From contig NZ_JAKLTR010000002.1 of the NCBI RefSeq assembly GCF_022012415.1, positions 310,001 to 374,000 on the forward strand: a DNA stretch of 64,000 nucleotides, written 5' to 3'. The notes beneath the pieces are model-generated. The model was not told the origin of the DNA and ran no database searches. It saw only the letters and a list, made by a program, of their open reading frames with translations. The translations under genes and the position numbers were made by a program. The DNA is from Terrimonas ginsenosidimutans (GTDB lineage Bacteria; Bacteroidota; Bacteroidia; Chitinophagales; Chitinophagaceae). Below are positions 1 to 9,227 of this stretch, one piece after another (position 1 is the stretch's first letter; each line of letters starts with the position of its first letter).

Positions 1-2
1 CA

Positions 3-1064
3 TATGATCTGAGCGAGGGGAGCATTGTGCGTAAGCTAGAAAAGCTTGGCAACAGGCTTAAGATCATTATTGACAATGATGGCGATCATGGCGAAACCGG
101 CTCCGGCGAAAATCAGGCTGAGAAGATCCTGAAGCTGTCTGCCGGAAATGAAAATGTGATCCGTCAGCATGCAGGTGGGCTGCAGCATAATAAGATGATC
201 ATTGTTGACGGTAAAAAGATCAGGGCGGCGCTCGGCGGCTCTACCAATTACTCATGGCGCGGGTTATTTGTTCAAAGTAATAATGCCGTGGTGGTTCATG
301 GGGAGAAAGCGATCAAACCATTTGCTGTTGCATTTGAGAACTACTGGCTTCAGGGAGACGGGGTGTCTGTTTTTGCAAAATCCAGCTCTGCGGAGTGGTC
401 TGATCTGGGATTGACCGGAATAAAAGCGAAGGTTTGTTTCTCACCGCACAATACTGCTAATTCTGTACTGGATAAAATAGCACAGGACATCAATGCTGTA
501 AACTCCAGTCTTTTCTTTTCGCTTGCATTTCTTAATCAAACGCCAGGAACGATCAAAGAGGCGATCAAACAGATAAAGGACGACGATCAGATCTTTTGTT
601 ACGGCCTGGCGGATAAAAAGGTCGGCGGGCTGGAGTTGACCAGGCCGGATGGGAAAACATCGGTTGTGAGTCCAACTGCTTTGAAGAAAAATCTTCCCAC
701 CGCGTTTAAGCGGGAGGTAGACGGCGGCAGTGGGGTGCGTATGCATCATAAGTTCCTTGTGCTTGACTTTAACAAGCCTTCAGCCCGGGTTTACACAGGC
801 TCGTATAATTTTTCAAAAGCTGCTGACGGGAAGAATGGTGAAAACCTTTGGCTCATAGAAGATCGACGTATAGCCACTTCTTATGCCATTGCATCACTGG
901 CCATGTTCGATCATTATCACTTTCGTGTAATACAGGAACAGGCAGCGAAAGCAAGAATGGAGATCGTGTTGTCAAAACCTCCGCGGACAGCAGCGGAAAA
1001 AGCGTGGTGGGAGGAAGATTATACGAATACAAGAAAGATCATGGACAGGAAATTGTTTGCATGA
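3..1064 (+). CDS. Phospholipase D-like protein, 5' end outside the window
   Basis: The reading frame is open from the first bases of the window, so the N-terminus is missing; a GTG at 27 is only an internal codon in this reading. Two HKD motifs are visible. Counting from the GTG, they are H54-N-K56-x4-D61 followed by GGSTNYS, and H240-H-K242-x4-D247 followed by YTGSYNFS. Two HxK(x4)D motifs define the PLD superfamily (phospholipases, nucleases, phosphatidyltransferases), in which the two histidines form one active site. The C-terminal 60 residues are charged and helical. The substrate cannot be told from this sequence. The gene ends in front of a strong hairpin and is convergent with the ABC permease. 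Confidence 0.85.
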   Translation, partial: YDLSEGSIVRKLEKLGNRLKIIIDNDGDHGETGSGENQAEKILKLSAGNENVIRQHAGGLQHNKMIIVDGKKIRAALGGSTNYSWRGLFVQSNNAVVVHGEKAIKPFAVAFENYWLQGDGVSVFAKSSSAEWSDLGLTGIKAKVCFSPHNTANSVLDKIAQDINAVNSSLFFSLAFLNQTPGTIKEAIKQIKDDDQIFCYGLADKKVGGLELTRPDGKTSVVSPTALKKNLPTAFKREVDGGSGVRMHHKFLVLDFNKPSARVYTGSYNFSKAADGKNGENLWLIEDRRIATSYAIASLAMFDHYHFRVIQEQAAKARMEIVLSKPPRTAAEKAWWEEDYTNTRKIMDRKLFA

Positions 1065-1113
1065 CCGGTTGGTGCTGCAATGGTATCGTGGATAATCCTT
1101 TTACCTGGTAAAT

Positions 1114-1150
1114 AATAATAACGCCCGCATAGCCTGCGGGCGTTATTATT
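1114..1150. terminator. Bidirectional intrinsic terminator
   Basis: A perfect 16-bp inverted repeat (1114-1129 with 1135-1150) has a five-base loop, a GC-rich core (acgcccgc/gcgggcgt) and AT-rich flanks on both sides. It sits between two convergent genes, so it can serve the PLD-like gene on + and the ABC permease on -. Confidence 0.8.
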
Positions 1151-1198
1151 GAATGATGTGTGCGATCTTCCTTCCGTTTGAGTGTTTGCCTTAACAGT

Positions 1199-3634
1199 TT
1201 ATTCTGTTTTCAGGCTTTTTACCGGGTTCACCAGTGCACCCTTCAGTGCTTTATAGCTGACCGTCAGCCATGCGATGACTATGCTTGATAGTATTGTCAG
1301 TATGAAAACGCCAGCGCCGATACTAATGTGATAATGAAACCCGGCAAGCCAGTTATTCATGAAATAGTAGGCAATCGGCGCTGCAACTATAAAGGCAATG
1401 ATCACGAGGAAGGTGAATTCTTTGGAGAACATGTACACGATGTTCGTCAGCGAGGCTCCCAGGACTTTCCTGATGCCGACCTCTTTTGTTTTTTGAACTG
1501 CCATAAATGATACGAGTCCATACAGCCCAAAGCAGGAGATCAGGATGGCTAAAAAGGAAAAGATCTTGAACAGTTGAGCGGTGAGCGCTTCATTATGATA
1601 GAATCTTTCCACGCGTTCATCTAAAAATACGGGATCATATAAATAGGTAGGATAGAAGCTGGTGAAGAGTTTGCTGACGCCTTCCATTGTCGCATTCATT
1701 CCATCAGTTCTCATGCGGACAGCGATCCACTCGTAGGTATTGTATTCCGTCGTGATCATGAGTGGAGTCAGCTCGTCGCGGAAAGGTTTGTTATTATAGT
1801 CTTTGATCACCCCGACGATCGGGATCTTTCTGTTCCAGTTACTCAGCGCAATCATTTTGCCGATCACGTCCTGTGGTGATTTGAATCCCAGTTTTTTGAC
1901 GAACAGCTCATTTACGAGCGCTTCTTTCAGGGTGTCGCTTTGGAACAAAGTGCGGCCTGCGATCAGCTGGATGCCAAATGTCGAGAGGTAGCTCGTGTCT
2001 GCAAGCTGGCACCCTATATCGTATCCTTTTTCTTCCACATCGTTGTCAAATACAAACCCGCTGGTATAGGGCCATTCGCTGGTAGGTGCATCCATGCAAA
2101 GGCTGGCATTGGTTACTCCGCTAACCTGGAGCATCTGCGCTTTCAACGCAGGGTATCTCGCTTTCAGGGTGCTATCACTGGGAAGATTGATCAGGACGAT
2201 CCCTTCTTTATCAAAACCCATTGGCTGATTTCTGAAATAGTTCATTTGTTTTACCACTACAAATGTTCCGATGATCAATAGCTGCGCGATCACGAACTGG
2301 AATACGACCAGTCCTCGTCTGAGCGAAATTCCTTTCGATAAGGTGGCCGCGGTCTTGCTCCGGAATGCCATCATCGGTTTGAAACCGGACAGTACCAGCG
2401 CAGGGTAAATGCCTGCAAGCAGCGTCACCACGGTTGCCGTGATGAACAGGTAAACGAGGATCTCTGGATACTGCGCAAAATTCAATGAAAGGTCTTTGTT
2501 CATCAGTGTATTCATCATTGGCAGGAAGATCCAGGTGAGAATACATCCCAGCACAACTGCTATGAATGTGATCAAGGCCGTTTCCTGCAGGAATTGCTGC
2601 ATCAGTTGCTTCCTGTTCCCGCCTAATACCTTCCGGACCCCGATCTCCTTTGCGCGATTAACAGATTGCGCAGTGGTCAGGTTAATGAAATTGATACAGG
2701 CTACCAGTAAAAGAAAAACTCCGATCAGGCTGAGCGACCATAGCTCCCTTTTTGATAGCCCGTTTTCTCCATAGGTTTCAAAACTCTTGTCCAGGTGCAT
2801 GGATGCCAGTGGCTGAAAGTTCAGCTCAGTCCTCAGGTCTTTGGTGTCTTTCAAATATTTTTTGGTAAACGTGTTCAGTTGGGATTGCAATGCCACGATC
2901 TGATGTCCTTCGCGGGCCATCACAAAGCACTCAGCTGGCCGGCGCAGCGAGCTCCAGAGGTTTTCAGGAGAATACAGGCCAGGAGCGGCATTTTTTAAGG
3001 TAGGAAAGGACCCGGCAAAATGAATGGGAATATCGGTATTGGAAGGTAGGTCCTGGTACACGCCAACTACCTGCAGCGGGATTCTGAACGACCAGAGTTG
3101 GACGGTTTTTCCTATGGCATTCGACGCGTTATCAAAATATTTCCGGGCAAGGCTTTCTGTGATCACGGCCTTGTTCGGCTCTGTCAGTGCTTTAGCGTTT
3201 CCGGCGATGAACTTAACGCTGAGCATATCAAAGATCCCGGCTTCAGCCCAGAACATGCCACCAGGTTCTTTGAATTTTTTTTCTTCGCCGATGCCTTCAG
3301 ACGGTATATATACCTGAGCGCTCCCGATCTGCCAAAGGGCACCGATATTTTCCAGTTGCGGGAAATCCAACCGCAGCGCCTCCGGCAGAGCCATTGCAAT
3401 ACCGGCGGTTCGTAAACTTACTTCATTATTGCTTTTGGAATACTGACTCGCTGTTACCCTGTAAAGACGATCTTTATTCTCTTGAAAATCTTCGTACGAT
3501 AATTCATGCCTGATTATTAGAAATAACATCAGACTTGCTGCAATGCCAATGGCGAGTCCAAAAATATTCAGAAACGAAAATCCCTTACGCTTCCAGAGAA
3601 AACGGAACGTTGTTGTAAAGAAGTTGGTTGACAT
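1199..3634 (-). CDS. ABC transporter permease of the MacB/FtsX type
   Basis: A protein of about 811 residues with the Bacteroidota double arrangement: N-terminal transmembrane helix, periplasmic MacB_PCD domain, FtsX domain with three helices, then a second MacB_PCD and FtsX domain. The N-terminus reads MSTNFFTTTFRFLWKRKG and runs into the first helix (FLNIFGLAIGIAASLMLFLI). The FtsX signatures NRAKEIGVRKVLGG and TKEVGIRKVLGAS appear in the two halves. These permeases pair with a LolD/MacB-like ATPase in mechanotransmission or efflux roles; no ATPase gene is nearby. I chose the ATG at 3634 because family members start just before the RK-G-FS segment. The frame is open to 3799, but that part looks non-coding. 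Confidence 0.88.
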   Translation of the reverse strand: MSTNFFTTTFRFLWKRKGFSFLNIFGLAIGIAASLMLFLIIRHELSYEDFQENKDRLYRVTASQYSKSNNEVSLRTAGIAMALPEALRLDFPQLENIGALWQIGSAQVYIPSEGIGEEKKFKEPGGMFWAEAGIFDMLSVKFIAGNAKALTEPNKAVITESLARKYFDNASNAIGKTVQLWSFRIPLQVVGVYQDLPSNTDIPIHFAGSFPTLKNAAPGLYSPENLWSSLRRPAECFVMAREGHQIVALQSQLNTFTKKYLKDTKDLRTELNFQPLASMHLDKSFETYGENGLSKRELWSLSLIGVFLLLVACINFINLTTAQSVNRAKEIGVRKVLGGNRKQLMQQFLQETALITFIAVVLGCILTWIFLPMMNTLMNKDLSLNFAQYPEILVYLFITATVVTLLAGIYPALVLSGFKPMMAFRSKTAATLSKGISLRRGLVVFQFVIAQLLIIGTFVVVKQMNYFRNQPMGFDKEGIVLINLPSDSTLKARYPALKAQMLQVSGVTNASLCMDAPTSEWPYTSGFVFDNDVEEKGYDIGCQLADTSYLSTFGIQLIAGRTLFQSDTLKEALVNELFVKKLGFKSPQDVIGKMIALSNWNRKIPIVGVIKDYNNKPFRDELTPLMITTEYNTYEWIAVRMRTDGMNATMEGVSKLFTSFYPTYLYDPVFLDERVERFYHNEALTAQLFKIFSFLAILISCFGLYGLVSFMAVQKTKEVGIRKVLGASLTNIVYMFSKEFTFLVIIAFIVAAPIAYYFMNNWLAGFHYHISIGAGVFILTILSSIVIAWLTVSYKALKGALVNPVKSLKTE

Positions 3635-4108
3635 AGCTGCAGCTGGTTTCTTTTGTAACAGTGAATTTAATCCAATGTCGTTTAGTGAAGGATTTTCCCG
3701 AAAGTTCATTCGATGTCCGATGACCGATGGCCGTTGGCCGAAAATACATATACCTGCTAGTGTCAATACCCTATACCAATTAGCCGCGATAGCTTCCATC
3801 CAAATGCGGCACCCGGCTGTCGGCCATTGAGCTAGTGTAGAAAGATCTCTTAACTAAACAACATTGGAATTTGATCGGTGACAAACTTATCCAAAGTCGG
3901 TACCAATTTTTAATTAATTGATTTTCAAGTTGGGAAGAGAAAGGCATAGATCAATGTGTCCGTTTTTGATACGATCAATGTTCTAAAATGCACCAGCTCA
4001 AACCTACAGTGAGACAAACTATCTAGCAGTTCGTGACCTTCTTATCACCTCCGGTTTGTTCAATGAAAAGCATAAAGGACATGAGAAAGCATGCGGAACG
4101 GCTCTCGG
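3635..4108. other. Intergenic region without a recognisable gene
   Basis: This covers 474 bases between the permease start and the end of the Lrp-type gene. Around 3714-3740 there is a short degenerate direct repeat (gatgtccgatgaccgatgg and following cg-ttggccg). The rest is unique-looking AT-rich sequence. A promoter for the permease should lie here on the minus strand, but I see no convincing TAnnTTTG element. Confidence 0.5.
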
Positions 4109-4573
4109 TTAAAGATTGATGTTATAAGAATGCTTATTCTCACACATGACAAATGTGCTGTGAGTACTTCCAATGCTTTTCACCGAGCCGAGTTTATTGA
4201 ATACGAATTCCTGGTAATGCTTCATGTCTTTGGCATGAACCTTCAGGAGAAAGTCAAAGTCGCCGGAGATGTTGTAGCATTCAACCACTTCATCCAGCCG
4301 CAGGATATCCGTCACAAATTCGTGACCGATACTTTTATCATGTTGCTTGAGTCTGATATTGCAGAATACGATCAACCCGTAGTTCAGCTTCTCTGCGTCG
4401 ATCAGTGCAATATACTTCTTGATAAACCCATTTGCTTCAAGCCGCTTTACCCGCTCGAATACCGGAGATGCGGAGAGGTTTACTTTGGCGGCAAGTTCTT
4501 TCATCGTGTGATTGGAATTTTCGCCAAGCATCTTCAATAATTGCCGGTCAATGTTATCCAGCTCTTCTGTCAT
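4109..4573 (-). CDS. Lrp/AsnC family transcriptional regulator
   Basis: A 154-residue protein of standard family length. Residues 4-50 form the AsnC-type helix-turn-helix (LDNIDRQLLKMLGENSNHTM and on through LSASPVFERVKRLEANGFI). Residues 65-145 form the ligand-binding RAM domain with the usual G-x-x-D-F segment (SGDFDFLLKVHAKD). Family members bind amino acids such as leucine, lysine or methionine and act as octamers on nearby promoters. It is divergent from metE across a 374-base spacer, so control of metE or of itself is plausible. That link is inference from position. Confidence 0.9.
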   Translation of the reverse strand: MTEELDNIDRQLLKMLGENSNHTMKELAAKVNLSASPVFERVKRLEANGFIKKYIALIDAEKLNYGLIVFCNIRLKQHDKSIGHEFVTDILRLDEVVECYNISGDFDFLLKVHAKDMKHYQEFVFNKLGSVKSIGSTHSTFVMCENKHSYNINL

Positions 4574-4697
4574 AGAATAATTTTCTGGTGATCAGTTCAA
4601 TCGGCAAACGTTGCCGTTAAATCGATGGCAAAATTAGGTAATTGCAGTTCATTCAACTGAATATTTGGCCGATAATAAGTTTATTAGTCTTATAAAA

Positions 4698-4705
4698 TAC
4701 ATTTG
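4698..4705 (+). promoter_or_regulatory. Candidate -7 promoter element for the metE leader
   Basis: The octamer TACATTTG matches the Bacteroidota -7 consensus TAnnTTTG exactly. It lies about 30 bases before the riboswitch, so transcription would start just upstream of the aptamer. A TTG at the expected -33 spacing is not present; only TTT-rich sequence is seen there. Confidence 0.45.
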
Positions 4706-4734
4706 TCCGGGATTTAGTTCTGTTAGATAGATGC

Positions 4735-4890
4735 CGGCATTTGTTTTTCCGTCCTGAACCCAATTGGTAAAGGTTTCCGGCTTCACCTGAATTAAAAGGG
4801 AACCATGTGTAAATCGTGGACTGTCGCGCGACTATTCTTCAGTATTTCAATGATCATGGACCATCGGAAGAGCCTTCGGCGAAATGCTTA
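4735..4890 (+). promoter_or_regulatory. Cobalamin riboswitch upstream of metE
   Basis: The conserved B12-aptamer core is readable: AAAAGGGAA at 4794-4802, then the B12-box-like GTGTAAATC-x-TGGACTGTCGCGCGACTAT at 4807-4834. The usual GGT arm lies before it (4772 onwards). A closing helix can be drawn between gcattt (4737-4742) and aaatgc (4882-4887). In this family adenosyl- or methylcobalamin binding switches the downstream gene off. That fits the next gene, the B12-independent methionine synthase, which is dispensable when B12 is available for MetH. The expression platform is not resolved by eye. Confidence 0.85.
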
Positions 4891-4947
4891 ACTAAGAACA
4901 TTGTTTTGATATCATTTAAAGTAACAACTCATTAAACTTTACGCAAC

Positions 4948-7248
4948 ATGCTAACGCAAAATCTCGGCTATCCACGGATTGGTGGTCACAGAGAACTCAA
5001 AAAAGCATCTGAGCAATATTGGGCAGGCAAGATCGATCTGAACCAGCTGAAAGAGGTTGCAGCCAGGATCCGGGAAGATAACTGGAAAACACAATTGGAT
5101 GCAGGCATAGATCTGATCCCGTGTAACGATTTTAGTTTCTATGATCAGACACTTGATGCAAGCGTATTGCTTGGTGCAATACCCGGACGGTATTCGCCCG
5201 TGCTGGCAGCGGGAGGAACGGATAGCGAGACCGATCTGTATTTTGCCATGGCCCGTGGTTATCAGAAGAACGGGCTTGATATTACGGCAATGGAGATGAC
5301 CAAGTGGCTTGATACGAACTATCATTATATCGTTCCAGAATTTACCGCGGGTCAGGAGTTCAACATCTCCAATGAAAATATTTTCAACGAATATAAGAGC
5401 GCAAAAAGCATACTGGGAAAGAAAGCCAAGCCTGTATTAATCGGCCCGGTAAGTTATCTTTTGCTTGGCAAAGAAAAAGAACAGGGATTCGAGCGAATCG
5501 ATCTGATCAAAAAACTTGTTCCTGTTTACATAGAGATCATTGGCCGGTTGAAGGAGCTGGGAGCTGAATGGATCCAGCTGGATGAACCCTGTCTTGCGCT
5601 GGATCTCTCCAAAAAAGAAAAGGAAGCGTTTGAACTGGCTTATCGCGCCATAGCGGCAAATGCAGGCGGGATCAAGGTTTTAGTGGCTACTTATTTTGAA
5701 GCTTTACTCGATAATACACAGCTGGCCGTCAATTTACCTGTAGCGGCTTTGCATATTGACCTTGTGCGCGCTCCGGAACAATTGGATGAGGTGCTGGCGC
5801 TGATCCCGCCTGATCTTCAGCTTTCGATCGGCGTGGTGGATGGTCGTAACGTTTGGAAAAATGACTATGAAAAGGCGCTTGGCCTGATCAATCAATCGAT
5901 ACACAAATTAGGAACAGATCGTGTGATCATCGCGCCGTCCTGTTCCCTGCTGCACAGCCCTATTGACCTGGAACTGGAGACTGCGCTGGATCCGGAGGTC
6001 AGGAGCTGGATGGCTTTTGCGAAACAAAAACTAAATGAAGTTGCTGAGCTTAAACAGGTGGCTGAAGGAAATGATGTATTACTACAGGCAAATAAGAAAG
6101 CGATCGAAAGCAGGCATTCTTCGCAGAGGGTTCACAAACAGTCAGTAAAGGGCCGTGTTGCTGCGATCACGGAAGCAGATGGACAAAGAAAAAGCGCTTT
6201 CGCGGTTCGTCAGCAATTGCACCGTGAACGTTTTGAGCTGCCTTTATTTCCTACTACAACGATCGGTTCTTTTCCTCAGACAGATGATATCCGTGAGTTA
6301 AGGGCAAAGCTCAAAAAAGGCGAACTGACGGTTGAGCAATATGATGCGGCCATCGAACAGGCAACTGTCGAGGCGATCCGTTGGCAGGAAGACCTCGGGC
6401 TGGATGTGCTGGTGCATGGTGAATTCGAACGTAATGATATGGTAGAGTATTTTGGTGAGCAGCTGGATGGATTCCTCTTTACCAAAAATGGCTGGGTACA
6501 GAGTTATGGCAGCCGATGCGTAAAGCCTCCCGTGATCTATGGAGATATCAGCCGGCCTAAGAATATGACGGTAAGATGGACCAGGTTTGCGGCTTCGCAG
6601 ACGAACAAACCGATGAAAGGTATGCTGACCGGCCCGGTCACGATACTCCAGTGGTCTTTTGTGCGGGATGATCAGCCGCGTGATATTACCGCTAACCAGA
6701 TCGCGCTTGCGATCCGTGATGAAGTGGTCGCGCTGGAGCGTGCGGGCATTGGAATTATCCAGATCGATGAAGCGGCCATCAGGGAAGGTTTGCCATTGCG
6801 GAAAGCAAACCGATCATTTTATCTGGGCTGGGCGGTCAATGCGTTCCGTATCACCGCCAGTGGTGTAGAAGACAGGACGCAGATCCACACGCATATGTGC
6901 TATAGTGAGTTCAATGACATCATCGAACATATTGCCGCTATGGATGCAGATGTGATCACGATTGAGACTTCGCGGTCACAAATGGAGTTGCTTCAGGCAT
7001 TCGCGCATTTCGAATATCCGAATGAGATCGGACCGGGTGTGTATGATATTCACTCGCCGAGGGTGCCGGGCATAGATGAAATGGCTTCGCTACTGGCAAA
7101 GGCAGCGGATCTCTTGCCGGCTCAACATCTTTGGGTGAACCCCGACTGCGGTTTGAAGACACGTAAATGGCCGGAAACCAAAGCAGCGCTGGAGAACATG
7201 GTTGCCGCTGCCAGGCAGGCCCGCACGAAGACCAGCCTCGGCGGTTAG
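4948..7248 (+). CDS. metE: Cobalamin-independent methionine synthase
   Basis: This 766-residue protein transfers the methyl group of 5-methyltetrahydropteroyl-polyglutamate to homocysteine, the last step of methionine synthesis, in the cytosol. Both halves of the double TIM barrel are present. The N-terminal half begins LGYPRIGGHRELKKA; the C-terminal half begins with FPTTTIGSFPQT. The zinc and homocysteine ligands are visible: H649 and C651 in THMCYSEF, E673 in ITIETSRS, and C734 in NPDCGLKTR. Length agrees with the family (about 750-770). It sits behind a cobalamin riboswitch and ahead of an MTHFR-like gene that could supply its methyl donor. Start ATG 4948 is the first in frame and matches the family N-terminus. 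Confidence 0.98.
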   Translation: MLTQNLGYPRIGGHRELKKASEQYWAGKIDLNQLKEVAARIREDNWKTQLDAGIDLIPCNDFSFYDQTLDASVLLGAIPGRYSPVLAAGGTDSETDLYFAMARGYQKNGLDITAMEMTKWLDTNYHYIVPEFTAGQEFNISNENIFNEYKSAKSILGKKAKPVLIGPVSYLLLGKEKEQGFERIDLIKKLVPVYIEIIGRLKELGAEWIQLDEPCLALDLSKKEKEAFELAYRAIAANAGGIKVLVATYFEALLDNTQLAVNLPVAALHIDLVRAPEQLDEVLALIPPDLQLSIGVVDGRNVWKNDYEKALGLINQSIHKLGTDRVIIAPSCSLLHSPIDLELETALDPEVRSWMAFAKQKLNEVAELKQVAEGNDVLLQANKKAIESRHSSQRVHKQSVKGRVAAITEADGQRKSAFAVRQQLHRERFELPLFPTTTIGSFPQTDDIRELRAKLKKGELTVEQYDAAIEQATVEAIRWQEDLGLDVLVHGEFERNDMVEYFGEQLDGFLFTKNGWVQSYGSRCVKPPVIYGDISRPKNMTVRWTRFAASQTNKPMKGMLTGPVTILQWSFVRDDQPRDITANQIALAIRDEVVALERAGIGIIQIDEAAIREGLPLRKANRSFYLGWAVNAFRITASGVEDRTQIHTHMCYSEFNDIIEHIAAMDADVITIETSRSQMELLQAFAHFEYPNEIGPGVYDIHSPRVPGIDEMASLLAKAADLLPAQHLWVNPDCGLKTRKWPETKAALENMVAAARQARTKTSLGG

Positions 7249-7409
7249 ATAACGTAAATAAAAAAAGTACAACCCGTGTCAGGTAATTATTGAACCCTTT
7301 TGCATGGAACGCATAATTCGTGTTCCCGATTTGGTAAGCAATCAACTGCGCAGTATTTTAGCGGAATTGCCCGGTTAACAAGGCAAAAAATATATAGATA
7401 CCACTGCTT

Positions 7410-8369
7410 ATGTTCCTGAACAAGATCAGATCCGGAGAGTCCGGCATTTTAACCTACGGGATCACCCCGCCAAAGAAGTCTGAAACAAATCACCAGCGTA
7501 TTGCTGAGATCGCTGAGAAAACAATAGCGAGGATCATGCCTTTGGACATCGATGCGCTGATAGTTTATGATGTGCAGGACGAGTCGGCCCGAACTTCGGT
7601 TGAAAGGCCTTTTCCCTATATCACCGCATGGGATCCATTTGAGTTTGCAAGCGGATACCTGCAGGGGCTGCAATTGCCAAAGATCATTTATCGCCCGGCG
7701 GGTAAATTTTCACAGGAAGAATTGTCTGCCTGGGTAGACGACCTCCATCAGCATCAGTTTTATCCTGTATTTGTCGGCATCCCTGCGCCGGATTTTGCGG
7801 TGAAGACCACATTGACCGAAGCGTATCAGATCTGGAGTAAGAACAGCAGTTCGTCTGTTGTGGGCGCCGTTACGATCCCGGAAAGACATGCTGTATTGAA
7901 TGATGAGGATAAGCGTATCCTGGAGAAAGCCAGCTGGGGGGTATCATACTTTATTTCTCAATGTGTTTTTAATCTTGACTATGCCAGGAAAATGATCGAT
8001 GATCTGGGCTGTACGTGCAGGGAGCAATCCACTGCCGTACCGACGATCATCTTCACACTTACTGCATGTGGTTCGTTGAAAACGCTTGAATTCATGGACT
8101 GGCTTGGTATCCATATTCCTGATGAGATGAAAGAAGAATTGAAGAATGCAGAGAATATGCTGGACAGGTCTGTGGGCATTTGCCTCGATATCGCGGCAGA
8201 AATGATCACTTATTGCAGTGAACGTTCCATCCCATTCGGTTTTAATATCGAGAGTGTAGCGATCAGAAAAGACGAGATCGAAGCATCTATTCATATGGTG
8301 AACAGGATTGGCGAAATGCTTGAACAGCAAGGCATCCGCAAAAGGAAAGCAATTCCTGTTGCTGAATAA
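7410..8369 (+). CDS. Methylenetetrahydrofolate reductase-like protein
   Basis: A 319-residue protein that looks like a divergent TIM-barrel member of the MTHFR superfamily. It begins with a strand and E/G-TPP motif (GILTYGITPPKK), carries DIDALIVYDVQDE early on, a PFPYITAWDP segment, and near the middle WGVSYFISQCVFNLDYARKM, which resembles the GA-x-F-x-x-TQ-x-F-(F/Y)-D segment of MetF. The C-terminal part ends with a GFNIESVAIRKDEI strand-helix, where FAD-enzymes of the family close the barrel. It follows metE by 161 bases on the same strand, consistent with feeding 5-methyl-THF to MetE. It is not canonical MetF, so the reaction is inferred. Confidence 0.7.
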   Translation: MFLNKIRSGESGILTYGITPPKKSETNHQRIAEIAEKTIARIMPLDIDALIVYDVQDESARTSVERPFPYITAWDPFEFASGYLQGLQLPKIIYRPAGKFSQEELSAWVDDLHQHQFYPVFVGIPAPDFAVKTTLTEAYQIWSKNSSSSVVGAVTIPERHAVLNDEDKRILEKASWGVSYFISQCVFNLDYARKMIDDLGCTCREQSTAVPTIIFTLTACGSLKTLEFMDWLGIHIPDEMKEELKNAENMLDRSVGICLDIAAEMITYCSERSIPFGFNIESVAIRKDEIEASIHMVNRIGEMLEQQGIRKRKAIPVAE

Positions 8370-8380
8370 TATCCGTTACG

Positions 8381-8413
8381 ATATCCCGGTGGTGACACGT
8401 GCCGCCGGGGTAT
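8381..8413 (+). terminator. Possible terminator after the MTHFR-like gene
   Basis: A 12-bp stem (8381-8392 with 8402-8413), closed by two G-U wobbles at most, begins 11 bases after the stop codon. It is followed by an AT-rich stretch rather than a clean U-run, so termination may be partial. Confidence 0.5.
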
Positions 8414-8567
8414 AATTATATTCGATCTCCTCCTGTTGCACGGATTATTGCCCCCGGGGCAGTCTCGGTTCCCCTTTCCGCTCATTTTCGCCGGCCATAT
8501 CACAATCAATACAATTACTGACCCCGATCATAATTTCCCCGCAGGGGGTATCCGAAGTTTGTCGCCC

Positions 8568-8924
8568 ATGATGATCATATATAAAGAATTTAGTTTTGAT
8601 GCAGCCCATTTTCTGCCAAATGTTCCTGAGGGACATAAATGCAGGCGGCTGCACGGACATACGTATTTGCTGAAAGTGTGTGTGGCAGGGGAGGCGAAGG
8701 CGCATGAACAATGGGTGATGGACTATGGCGATCTGAAAGCCGTTGTAAAACCCGTCGTGGATGAGCTGGATCACAAATACCTGAATGATATCAAAGGGCT
8801 CGAAAATCCGACCGCAGAAAAGGTCATTTTCTGGATCTGGCAGCGGTTAAAACCGGCTTTGCCGCAGCTGAAGCGGATCGAACTGAAGGAGACTCCAGGC
8901 TCGGGAGTTATATATGAGGAATAA
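8568..8924 (+). CDS. queD: 6-carboxy-5,6,7,8-tetrahydropterin synthase
   Basis: A protein of about 118 residues of the PTPS/QueD family. It converts dihydroneopterin triphosphate to 6-carboxytetrahydropterin, the second step toward queuosine. The zinc histidines are in FDAAHFLP and in RRLHGHTY; the catalytic cysteine is in EGHKCRRLHGH. The C-terminal part has LDHKYLND and ENPTAEKV and ends with the glutamate motif KETPGSGVIYEE. These match QueD rather than eukaryotic PTPS. Two adjacent ATGs (8568 and 8571) are possible starts; the in-frame codons upstream (from 8436) do not resemble the family. No other queuosine gene and no preQ1 riboswitch was seen nearby. Confidence 0.93.
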   Translation: MMIIYKEFSFDAAHFLPNVPEGHKCRRLHGHTYLLKVCVAGEAKAHEQWVMDYGDLKAVVKPVVDELDHKYLNDIKGLENPTAEKVIFWIWQRLKPALPQLKRIELKETPGSGVIYEE

Positions 8925-9227
8925 AAATGTTTTTTAAGCGGTTTCTTGCTAAAACATACTGAGTTTAAAGCCAGTACATTAGCAGATGATCTTTCATAAC
9001 ATCTGTCTGCCCAATCCCATTCCGGCCTCCGGGAGTACACCCGTCATATTTGTGTAACACACACATTTCATTATACACATTCTGTGAATTTCTTTAACCT
9101 CCCGGGATTTAATTTATCGTGAACTTTATCAAGCTACACGGCGTTTTATTCCCCTTTGTTAATAGGTCATGATCTGCCAGCACAGGTTTCTGCGCTGTAC
9201 GGACGTGACAGCTAAAATTATTGTGCT
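8925..9227. other. Intergenic leader of the ribonucleotide reductase genes
   Basis: About 300 bases with no gene. It contains CACA-TTC-TGTG palindromic sequence near 9077-9087 and an imperfect 8-bp hairpin at 9178-9197, 30 bases before the start of the small subunit gene. Either could be a control site, but neither matches an NrdR-box pair well enough to name. Confidence 0.4.

Noticed and set aside
3635-3799. N-terminal extension of the ABC permease to 3799
   Set aside because: The added 55 residues lack similarity to the family and are coded by repeat-like intergenic sequence; the family begins at the ATG at 3634.
8370-8567. preQ1 riboswitch before queD
   Set aside because: No preQ1 aptamer core (short stem with A-rich tail) could be drawn; the region holds only the terminator-like stem of the gene before.
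9060-9100. NrdR-box pair upstream of the reductase genes
   Set aside because: Only a CACA-TTC-TGTG palindrome is present; two 16-base boxes at the usual spacing are not.
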